A DNA stretch of 64,000 nt from Tolypocladium sp. Sup5 PDA-1 (lineage: Eukaryota > Ascomycota > Sordariomycetes > Hypocreales > Ophiocordycipitaceae). The stretch's first letter is position 1; each line of letters starts with the position of its first letter. Below, piece after piece: positions 19,841 through 28,794 of this stretch. Under the pieces are notes generated by a model that was given only the letters and a program-made list of their open reading frames with translations, was not told where the DNA came from and did not search any database. The DNA lies in contig JPHH03000010.1 in the NCBI GenBank assembly GCA_000750105.3, positions 186,001-250,000 of the forward strand, read 5' to 3'. The position numbers were made by a program, and so were the translations under genes.

Positions 19841-21580
19841 ATGGCGCCGCAACGCCTTGTGCTCCTCTATGGCATATTTGCCTCCCTGGCAGCTGGCACA
19901 TCCCATGATGCCCCTTCTCAAGAGCAGTACATGAAGGCACTGAACGACAGTCTCGGCGGACGTGTGCACATCAACGAGCCTTTTGCAAAGCCTTGCTTTT
20001 CCATATACGAGGGCAAGCATGTAGGGCGAGACGACGGCCTCTGCGCCGAGCGCCAGACCAACTACTCCTCGCCGACATACCGGAACCAATTCCCCGGCGC
20101 GTACATGTACGAACAGTCTTCCATCTGCGCCTCGGACAAGACCTCTGCGGATAAATGCCTCCTGGATACCAAGAACCCCAGCAGCGCTGTCGCCGTTGAG
20201 AACGTCAACTGCAAACAGGGCAACGTCCCTTCATACTACGTCGAGGTTCGTGAGGCCAACGACGCCGTCCAGGCCTTCAAGTATGCAAGGCGGTCGGGCA
20301 GCAAGCTGGCCATCAAGAACAGTGGCCATAGCTTCATGGAGGATAATAGCCAGAAGGGCGCGCTGCTACTATGGACTCGCAACCTGAGGTCGCTGGACCA
20401 CGATGGAAAATTTGTGCTCGAGGGATGTTCCTCCGACGAGACCTTCAACGCCATTACAACCGGCGCCGGAGTCAACTGTGGCGAGGCATACGAGTTTGCC
20501 GATAAGAAAGGCGTCACGATCCTCTGCGGCTACTCGCCTACCGTGGGTCTCTCTGGCGGCTGGGTGCAGAACGGCGGCCATTCTGTTCTCAGCAATGTGT
20601 ACGGTCTCGGTGCCGACCGTGTGCTCCAGTTTACCGTCGTCACCCCGGATGGCAAGGTGCGTGTCGCCAACAAGTGCCAGAACCGCAACCTCTTCTGGGC
20701 CTTGCGCGGAGGCGGCGGCGGTACTTTTGGAGTCGTCATTGACTCGACCCATCTCGTCGAGCCTGCCATGGCCCTTGGCGTTGCATCCATTGGGGTTCCT
20801 GCAAAAGACAAGGAAGCAGTTAAGGGCTTCATGGAGCTTCTGGTCGATACGGCCGTCGACCTGGCAGAAGACGGCTGGGGCGGCCACATCTACGGCAACT
20901 ACTTTGTCCACGTCACGCCGAAGATGACGACCCAGGAGGCGGCTACTAAGTCGCTGGCCAAGATTGTGTCATATGTCGAGAAGCATGGCGGCACGGCTAA
21001 TATTACCGTGTTGCCTACCTGGTACAGCTTCTTCGACAAGTACGTTTTGAGCGGCGCATTCGCCGTTGGCGGTCTTAGCATCCTGAACACCCGTCTGGTC
21101 CCCACCGACGTCTTCACCAAAGCCAACCTCAGCGCCAAATACAAGTCTCACCTCCGCGACTTTGTCGAAGGTGGCGGCCTGCCGTATATCCCTGTGGTCT
21201 CCCCTTACGTCTACAAGGGCTCGCGCAAAGTGACATCCGTCCAGCCAGCGTGGTATACCTCGCTCTGGGAGTACGGCAACCCTGCTTACTGGCAGTGGAA
21301 CAGCACGTTTGAGGAGCGCATTGAGGTCGTCAAGGGCATGCAGAAGCAAACAGAGACGATCAAGGAGCTTACCCCCGGCGGTGGCGCTTACAAGAATGAG
21401 GCGAACCCTTTCATCGTGGACTGGAAACAGGAGTATTTTGGCCACCATTACGAGGAGCTGCTCAAGATCAAGAAGAGATACGACCCCAAGGGTCTCTTGA
21501 AGTGCTGGCATTGTGTGGGCTGGACGGACGAGGACGGCAATGACTCGTGCTACAAGGAGTTCAAAAACATTGGCATCTAG
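19841..21580 (+). CDS. Secreted FAD-linked oxidase, VAO/BBE family
   Basis: A single-exon gene of 579 residues. A signal peptide is evident (MAPQRLVLLYGIFASLAAGT), so it is probably secreted, with N-glycosylation sites such as NYSS, NITV, NLSA and NSTF. The FAD-binding type-4 domain includes AFKYARRSGSKLAIKNSGHS with His163, the likely 8-alpha-histidyl FAD anchor, then GYSPTVGLSGGWVQNGGHS and RGGGGGTFGVV. The berberine-bridge C-terminal motif is NPFIVDWKQEYFGHHYEELL, then KKRYDPKGLLKCWHCVGW. In bicovalent relatives the motif before PTVG carries a Cys that also binds FAD; here the triplet reads GYSPTVG, so a Ser occupies that place and only single covalent attachment is expected. Family enzymes oxidise sugars, alcohols, amines or secondary metabolites with O2, giving H2O2; the substrate is unknown. 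It converges on the Zn2Cys6 gene downstream, across an AT-rich gap. Confidence 0.87.
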   Translation: MAPQRLVLLYGIFASLAAGTSHDAPSQEQYMKALNDSLGGRVHINEPFAKPCFSIYEGKHVGRDDGLCAERQTNYSSPTYRNQFPGAYMYEQSSICASDKTSADKCLLDTKNPSSAVAVENVNCKQGNVPSYYVEVREANDAVQAFKYARRSGSKLAIKNSGHSFMEDNSQKGALLLWTRNLRSLDHDGKFVLEGCSSDETFNAITTGAGVNCGEAYEFADKKGVTILCGYSPTVGLSGGWVQNGGHSVLSNVYGLGADRVLQFTVVTPDGKVRVANKCQNRNLFWALRGGGGGTFGVVIDSTHLVEPAMALGVASIGVPAKDKEAVKGFMELLVDTAVDLAEDGWGGHIYGNYFVHVTPKMTTQEAATKSLAKIVSYVEKHGGTANITVLPTWYSFFDKYVLSGAFAVGGLSILNTRLVPTDVFTKANLSAKYKSHLRDFVEGGGLPYIPVVSPYVYKGSRKVTSVQPAWYTSLWEYGNPAYWQWNSTFEERIEVVKGMQKQTETIKELTPGGGAYKNEANPFIVDWKQEYFGHHYEELLKIKKRYDPKGLLKCWHCVGWTDEDGNDSCYKEFKNIGI

Positions 21581-21989
21581 TGATGAGTGTCGACGCATCT
21601 TGCTGTTCATCTAATACATGCACACATAAAGCGATGAATAGAGGGGGCACGCGGTTAGGGGTTGCGTGAATCATAACTCTTTGTATCTTCCAGTGCCACG
21701 CTTGACTGTACATGTAAGCGGAGGCAAGCGGATTCTTGGGGGCGTTGCGATTATAGTACATGGTGTACGTTGCTTTGCTAAAGACTATGCATCGATAGTC
21801 AGCATCACGGTCAGAAAAGGCTTACACTTTGATTGATAGGTTTGGCCGGTGGGCATCTCATGGCAGCCTGAGCAGCCATTGGTGATGTCTGACTGACTCG
21901 TTCCGTAGTAGAAGCGCCGGGGCTGAGGAGAAAGCATATTGTCGTTGGACTTCTCGACGTACGTGACGGTCTACGGACGTAAGTTTAGC

Positions 21990-22560
21990 CGCAAACCCCT
22001 TCCGGATCTAGTAGCTACTAGGTGAGGTTCGAATATATCATCTTTTTTAACTACTTATTAGATTACATTACTCTACAGTTAAGGAGTATATGCAGATCAG
22101 TAGCGACGTATAATATAAATAAGCCGAGTATAAGCGTAAGGTAGCTAAGATAGAAGCTACTCGGGAGGCTATTCGGTAAGTTAAGGAGAACCTAGCTTAT
22201 AGATATCCCGTAGTTCCCTCCTCCTATTATATGTAGTAATAATATGCCTTAGCGGCTAAACTATACTACATAGATAAGAAGGCACTAGCTAATTAAGACC
22301 ATGCCCTCTAGTATTATTAATATAACCATAATCGTCCGATAGCTATAGATAGTTACCTAGATAGTAATATTTATACGCGTTCTAAAAGTAGCCGAGCTTA
22401 GGTCCTCTTAAAATAAATATGCTAGCGACTAGGAACTTACTATAAATATGTTGATTAAATAGTAACATACCCGACGCTACTAAAAGATTGCTGCCATAGG
22501 CGTACACAAAGCTGGCCGCCCGTGAAAGCCTTGCCCTGCGGCAGTTGATGGCCAGACTGA
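21990..22560. repeat. AT-rich island, probable RIP-degraded element
   Basis: About 570 bp of TA-dinucleotide-rich sequence with stops in all frames sits between GC-rich genes. Scattered short coding-like stretches suggest a degraded transposon, but no transposase or reverse-transcriptase motif survives well enough to name it. The composition is the main evidence. Confidence 0.5.
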
Positions 22561-22596
22561 TCAATTTGCATCAAGGGTAAGAAGCATACGTATCTC

Positions 22597-22735
22597 TTTT
22601 GCCGATGCCGTTGACGATGCCGCTGATGCCGCTGGCGCCGCTGACGAGAATAACGATGCCGCTGACGACGCCGAAGCTGTTGACGATGTGACGATGTTAC
22701 TGCTGCTGCCGCCGAAGCTGTTGCTTACGCCGGTG
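22597..22735. repeat. GCC/GAC-rich imperfect repeat tract
   Basis: The segment repeats variants of GATGCCGCTGAC with period near 12-15 and ends in GCTGCTGCCGCCGAAGC. It is abruptly GC-rich between two AT-rich parts. Purpose unknown; probably a microsatellite-derived relic. Confidence 0.5.
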
Positions 22736-22843
22736 GTAGCGAGCTCGGTAAGCTAGTTGATATGCTTATAAGATCGTGTGGGAATTCGTATATATCCCTT
22801 CTATAAGAAGCCTCTACCCTTATACTCGCCGGATATTTCCCTT

Positions 22844-22897
22844 ACTATTCCTCGCTATTCCTACTCTTCCTCGCTGTTCCTACTCTTCCTTGCCGTT
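22844..22897. repeat. Short tandem repeat (TTCCTACTC type)
   Basis: Two to three copies of an approximately 18-bp unit (CGCTATTCCTACTCTTCC and variants) lie in tandem. It adjoins the degraded island and is outside any supported gene. Confidence 0.5.
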
Positions 22898-23293
22898 ACT
22901 TAGAGCTACGTCGAGGCGCTTCTACCTCTACTGGCAAATGCATAAGTAGTATTACTCTCCATACACCTCTCTAAACGCGGCTTCTAGTTAGCTATGCCCA
23001 TTGCAAGGTACGAAGTACAGAGTCGGAGCCTCCGCTCACTACGGATACAAGAGATGAATTGGCGCTCGGCCGCAATCCAGTTCCAACGGCCCCCCTGCAG
23101 GTTGGCTCTCCAAACTACAGAGGGGAGGTGGCCCGTCTGAAGAGGCATGGTAATATTGTGCACGAGTAGGAAGTCAACGTCATCAGGTTCTGTCAAGCCG
23201 TCGTGGTTTAGAACAGGTCTGAACTCGGCTCGAGAACATATGCCCTCCATGATGTGATTATTACTGTCAAACTCAATGAGCTGTATTTGACCC

Positions 23294-25768
23294 TCAAACC
23301 AGCTCCACATCATCCAACACATTAGTATAGTCCTGCAACAGCGCGTTGTCCTCAAAGTGCTCAGCGAGGTTCTCCGCCGTGGCCGAGCCAGGATCCGAAA
23401 GCGCTAGGTCCAAGTCGACCATGAACGTCGCGCGAATTCTCACCGGGACGCGATCGAGGCTGTTGCTCTGAAGGTCCCGCAGGATCTTCCGTGCCATGAG
23501 GCTCGATATATCGCCGTTGCGTAGCGTCATCGACAGAAGACCCTTGGAGATGGCCTCGGCGACTCGCCAGGAGCGACGCAGTCCTTCGTATCCATACACG
23601 CAGAGCAAAAAGTAAAAGAACCAGCCTTCCTCCTTGGTGTTGTGAAGCATTGCGTTGGCAACGTAGACCAGAGCCGTGTGCCACAGGATGGTGTACGTCG
23701 ATGACTGGTAGTTGAGACGGTAGTTGATGATGAGGCGCTTCAGCTGGGAAACCGACGCTGCGCACACGGCAGCGGGAGAGCTAGCGGGACTCGAAAAGGT
23801 TTTGAGGCGGCGCTTGCTCTGCGAAAGCCCCTGAACGCAGGGCCGGAAGATGTCGAGCACGGCTGCATGGAACCAGAGGCTATATCCGCGCACGTCAGCA
23901 GCTGAACCAATACCCGTCAAGGGCTGGGGGGCAGTCCTGACTAGCTGTGAAGGAGCTCACTGTAATATTTGTACATGGTGTGGGCTGTGGTCATTCCGCG
24001 AGAGATGCAACGGGAGGTTGTTGCTCCAAGCGAGCAGTTCCCGGAACTTGAACTCTGCGAAACGGAGAGTGGCACTGTCGTCGGATGGCAGCCTGCCGTC
24101 GGAATAGTATACCAAGCTCACCTCATGCATGATGCGCCAGAACTGGCAGAGATATGGAAATGTTCTTCCCATGTATGCTGGCAGGGTTGGTGCGTGAGTC
24201 ATGCAGGGATTGTTCGATCCGACTGTGTCGTACTCGGGGTGGCAGTCAGGTATTGGCAGCCGAGGAGGATATCTTGGGCAATTCAAGCCCGGCTGATGAT
24301 AGAACAACGACATCATGCTTATAGGCGCCCCGAGTCAGCATACCGCCGAATTCTGTCAGAGATGACGGGAGAAACTCACCTTATCCAGTTAAAAACTCCC
24401 CAAGCCGCGTACATGTGTGCTCGTTTTGCCTCTCCCGTCAGTATTGCAGCCCTCGCCACAGCAACCCCATCCTCGACGCCGAATAACCCCATTTCGATAC
24501 CCATGTTGCATGCCTCTCCCAGATATTGCAGCACAGCGTGGTCCCTGCCCTGGCCCAAATAGCCAAGGCTCAGGAACTGGGCCGCGGCAATGTTGACAGT
24601 CGAGTTGGTCCCGCGCTCCATCTCCCAGAGCCGCTCTGCTTCAGCACAGAAGCGAGACGTCAGCGCGCCAGTTTGAGGATCAATGGCGCTGTACATTTGC
24701 TGTTTTGCCAGTTAGCAGTGCTCGATAGGAGGTGTTTTTGGCTAACAACATACACATGCCCAGCATAGCAGTGCGTTGACTAGTAGCGAAGAGCAATACT
24801 CGTGTCGCTGTGCGGTTAGATGAAAGACGAAGAGCTCGGGATCAAAGTGTCCCAACAGAGGGTGGTCGGTCTCCAGGTACAGAGAAATACAACGAGCAGC
24901 TACGTCGTCACTTATATCGACATTTGTCCAGTGTCGGATGTTCAAGAGGCGCAGGCGAGAGTCGCACAGCGTTGACAGGTTGGCTCTTTCGCGCTCTCGG
25001 GACGGGCTATCGACGGTATGGTGGCGAGTTTTCATTGTTCCGAGAATACTCTGCGCCGGGCGTATGCTTCTGCGCTGACCATCAGTGTCCGACCGTATAC
25101 TGCGTTGGATAACACTACCGAGAACAACGTACGACAAAAGAGACGAACTTCCAACCGCGGATTCGGTCAGCCCCCGGTAGGGATCGCTTCGGAAAGCGCC
25201 AGTATCAAAGGGGGGCAGACTCGGGTACGCGACCGGGTTCTGCGCTTCCAGCTCCAAGGCCTCAAACGTGTTCCCCATGATTGCAGCCGCCGTGGAGAGG
25301 TCAGAGGGCCGTTGCTTGTCCTCCATGCCGCCTCGCAGGGTGGATAAAATCGTGGACGCGTCGATCTCGCCTCTCATACTCCCCAAGACGCGCATAACCT
25401 CTGTCCTGGGGAGGTTGTTTAGAATGCGGACAACCTCCACCAAGAGTTTATTGGATTCATCCAGCAGCGGTGACTTTTCGCGGTATTCGCAGTGCGCAAG
25501 CTGTTCGTGGCATTGCGAGCAGGTCGGGTGCTGTCCATCGCACTATGTAGCAGCCGTGTAAGCCAGCGAAGCGCACGCAGAGCCGGAGACAAGGGGTTTC
25601 CAAAAATACACGTACGCGGATCTTTTTGCGCCTGCAAGTGTTGCAGGCCACAGAAACGCCCACACGACGCCTCTTGGCCTCCAGAGGCTCCAGAGATGAG
25701 GTGCCGTCTGGCTCAACCCGGGCTTCTGGAGGTGCAGGTCGGAGTTGCACATATCGGTGTTTTTCCAT
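23294..25768 (-). CDS. Zn2Cys6 transcription factor with fungal-specific TF domain (regulator 1)
   Basis: Five exons, 25768..25616, 25542..24754, 24699..24380, 24317..23961 and 23879..23294, join to 734 residues. The binuclear zinc cluster is Cx2Cx6Cx6Cx2Cx6C (Cys42, 45, 52, 59, 62, 69), split by intron 1 right after the basic RRKKIR. The regulatory domain shows VDISDDVAARCISLYLETDH, LLVNALLCWAC-QMYSAIDPQ joined by splicing, AAQFLSLGYLGQGRDHAVLQ, and HVQIL-HLWFHAAVLDIFRP restored across intron 4. These are the fungal_trans landmarks of nuclear activators or repressors that bind CGG half-sites. It sits upstream of, and on the same strand as, the MFS transporter gene and near the FAD oxidase, suggesting a pathway-specific role; the target is inferred only. 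All five splice junctions keep phase and have canonical GT-AG ends. Confidence 0.85.
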
Positions 25769-26773
25769 TGTAGACGTAGTTGCCGATCATGGAGCTTTGC
25801 GCTTGCGATCTTAGCAGGTGAAATGCCGACGGTAGCAGCCAATAGTTTATTTTGTTGAGGGCGATCTGCAGCAAAGTGCCGTATCCACGTGGTCTGCTTG
25901 ATGTGGCGATAAACTGGTATGACGAGCAATGATGTATTGGGTGGTGGATGAGGGGTCAGGAACACTCCCCCCATGCCAGACTCAACATCCATCACATTCA
26001 CAAGCTATCCAAAGTGACTAAGCACCCAAACCATGGGGATTCAAATTAGACGGGAATATCTCTGTATGCCCCTGTCATGGAAATGCCCGTCGATATGTAA
26101 TTGACAGCTGGGTTCGGCGAATCTCAACGTCTGCCCCCGCGGTTGATGCCCCTTGCTGGCTGACCTCCCAGTTACAAGTTGGAAGATAACTCGGGCTCGT
26201 CAAGTCGCTTCAACCACACTTCTACTTGGCCTTTCTATACAGTAAGTTTCCATTTGCGTCATTCCTGTTACAGCCGTTCCTGGAAACAAAGCAACTGGAG
26301 GCATCTCCAGTTCCATGGTTCCCATCACGGCTGTGTTTAGACATCCGAGTCGATCGACATTTGTTCTTCGAAATACACCGACCTATTACACATGAGGACC
26401 AGACAGCAACGACAAGCTAGGATCGGATCTGGACAGCGATTTCGCAATGGACCCGGCTCTCGAGACGACGGTCCGAGGCTGGCGCGCCAAACCAAACGGA
26501 CCAAGGGCATATCGCATGCTTTGAATAGGGGGGATCCTTTCCCGTCCTCTGGAGGATGATGTGGACCATCCTATAGAGGAGTATTACAATTAAGGAACCT
26601 GCGAATACAGCAGTGATACATTATGTTCAAGAGCAAATAGCCCGGACACGTCTGGAAAAGGATGATCAGAAGAGATCCAGAGTACCTCCAGCTCCAGATC
26701 CAACCGTCTCATGCCCGAGCAGTCCTCCAGTCCCTTTCGCCTTTCCCAGCGATTTCATGAATGTGGGCCCCCC
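25769..26773. other. Intergenic, 1.0 kb
   Basis: This stretch lies upstream of regulator 1 and downstream of the MFS transporter, both on the minus strand. Frames at 26226-26807 are short and without domains. I see no repeat or RNA gene. Confidence 0.5.
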
Positions 26774-28395
26774 TCAAAACACCTTGAGGAGTTTCTTCTC
26801 GGTATAGAGCAACCTCGATACCAGAATAATCGCCGACCCTGCGAGGCACATGACGCCGCCAAATATCTTCACGTCCAGCCAGCCGTTGGCCGAATTTTGC
26901 AGGACGGCTCCGCCGATGGGCGCCATGGTGAGAGCGGGGATCGAGATGGCGAGGAAGACTACGCCCAGCCGGTAGCCGACCTCGGGCTGGGGGGACACCG
27001 AGACGGGAAGGGCGCCGGAAAGACCAATAAAGGCTCCTGACGAGAAGCCGAACATGATGGCGAAGCCGATGGCGATGGACGAGTGCTTGGCGGGGATCCA
27101 GACGGCGAACTCGGAGATTCCGGAAAGAGTACAGGCGATGATGAACATATTCCATCTTCCGATTATATCGGCGCCATAACCAGCGGCCAGACGGCCGAAG
27201 AGACTTGGGGTGTAACCGTCAGCGTCCCGCGACATTTGGGGGGCCGGTAACAGGGCTGGATGTCGACCTACCTTGCGGCGTTGAAGATGGACACCAAGTA
27301 TTGAGCCATCTCCTCCGACATGTGCGCCTCTTGGAAACCCTGCACAGCCAAATAGTCGATGGGGATGAATATGCCATAGGTCAGGACGAATATGCCCAGC
27401 AGCAACATGGCAAACGGGAACTCTCTGAAGGGTGCAGCGAAGCGACCGGCGGGCATCTTCTTGGGCACGGGCTTTGTTCTCGGGCGGACTGTGAGGATTG
27501 CAACGATCTGCAGGCCGAGGATGAGAAAGGCCGCAGTCCTCATGGCCCAGGGGTACCCGGTGCTCTGGATCATGCGACTGATCATGATGGGGAAGATGAC
27601 GCCGCCGACTGACGAGCCTGTCACCATGATGCCCATAGCTGCTCCGCGCTTCTTGGAAAACCAGGTTGAGATGCAGGCAAGCGCTTCATCGCACAGGGAC
27701 TCGGTCAACGTGGAACACTCAAGGAAGGGGGGAGTAGGTTAAACTTGCCAGGCGAGTATAAACATGCAACGCCGATGGCACTGCACACTCCCTGGGACAA
27801 GATGAACTGATAGTACGTCTTCGCCAACGACGCCATCATCACCCCAAAGAAGTGAAGAAGCGTCCCGCCAATGATGAGCGGCCGCGGTCCGTAGTTGTCG
27901 AATATTATGCCGACGACAGGCCCCAAGGCGAACAGGAAGAAGATTTGGAGTGACGGAATCCAGGCAATGGTGCTGCTGGAGTAGTCTTTCAGAGGTCCAA
28001 CCTCGTAATACTGCTGGAAGCTGCCCACGCCTGGTGGAAGAGCATTGCTGTTAGTCCATCGCGTCGCTACCTACCTACTGGATGCCACGTAGCGGGAACC
28101 TAGGGAGGCACTGGGAAGAGGGAAAATACGTACTGTTGATCCAGCCCGGGCTGGAGAAGGAGCAGCACCACGCTCCCAGGACGACCAACCACGCAGCGGC
28201 GCCGCCATCAGGGGGGCCAGTGTCTTCCAATTTTGTGGCATCCCCTGGCTTGTCGCCGGGAATTGGCCCTCTGGCGTCTTCGGGGTCCCGCTCAGTATCG
28301 CCACCGAGATCGGACTCTGGCTGTGCAGCCTCCTTGGGGTCGGTCTTCAGGTCGTGCATGGGAGTGGTATTATCGGCGTTGTCTGTGCTAGCCAT
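26774..28395 (-). CDS. MFS monocarboxylate-type transporter
   Basis: Four exons, 28395..28134, 28030..27749, 27683..27272 and 27203..26774, join to 461 residues. About 85 hydrophilic acidic N-terminal residues precede the membrane domain. The start of helix 1 reads PPDGGAAAWLVVLGAWCCSF and PGWINS-VGSFQQYYE, the signature of the fungal monocarboxylate porter (MCT/SLC16-like) branch of the major facilitator superfamily. Later blocks are IPSLQIFFLFALGPVVGIIF, DNYGPRPLIIGG, ISTWFSKKRGAAMGIM and, in the second half, NAASLFGRLAAGYGADIIGR. It probably moves a small organic acid or related metabolite across the plasma membrane. Intron 2 uses a GC donor (GCAAGT at 27748 downward) and AAG acceptor; this choice restores LYSPALACIST. 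The gene shares a 399-bp promoter with regulator 2, which contains a CGG-N10-CCG palindrome. Confidence 0.85.
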
Positions 28396-28794
28396 GGTTA
28401 AGACACAGCTGGGGGGAAAATCAAGCAATTAATCAAGTGCAAGAAACGTTAAATGTTGATTGCAGGGGGAAGCGAACAGCTCGAGATGCAACAGCCTCTC
28501 TGATTCCTGCACAACCCTGGGAACCGATTCTTTTATACGGACTACATAGTCCGTATAGGTCCGCTTGATACAGCGCTACCGCTGCTTCTGGAGGCGGCGG
28601 ATATTTCATCGCCATTCTGTAAGAGGCGGACGATGGGCCGGGCCGTGCGGAGGGTCAAGCGGCCCATGATTGGTGCTTCGCGGAGCCATCCGCGTCGGAA
28701 ACTATCGAAATGAGGATCTCTCTCCCTCTCTCTCTCTTACACCTTCGACCCTTTTCATCGTCCGAACCTCAATCTCCTGCGGACCCCGCGCACG
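28396..28794. other. Bidirectional promoter, 399 bp
   Basis: This is the complete gap between the start codons of the MFS transporter (minus) and regulator 2 (plus). It holds the palindrome at 28534-28557 and, before regulator 2, a CT-repeat tract (CTCTCTCCCTCTCTCTC) typical of fungal transcription initiation. No gene fits here. Confidence 0.6.
28534..28557. promoter_or_regulatory. Perfect CGG-N10-CCG palindrome
   Basis: TATACGGACT, a 4-base spacer ACAT, then AGTCCGTATA: 10-bp arms with perfect complementarity. The CGG (28538-28540) and CCG (28551-28553) triplets are separated by 10 bases. Dimeric Zn2Cys6 proteins bind inverted CGG triplets with fixed spacing (Put3 uses N10, Gal4 uses N11). 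Placement in the shared promoter of a transporter and a Zn2Cys6 gene makes it a strong operator candidate for regulator 1 or regulator 2. Confidence 0.6.

Larger units (their letters stand above)
21581..23293. other. Convergent intergenic region, 1.71 kb, mostly decayed repeat
   Basis: This stretch lies between the 3' ends of the FAD oxidase and the first Zn2Cys6 regulator. It is dominated by a TA-rich island (about 21990-22560), followed by a GCC/GAC-rich low-complexity tract and a TTCCTACTC-type repeat. A 123-codon minus-strand frame at 22984-23355 overlaps the regulator's 3' end and has no supported domain. Confidence 0.55.
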
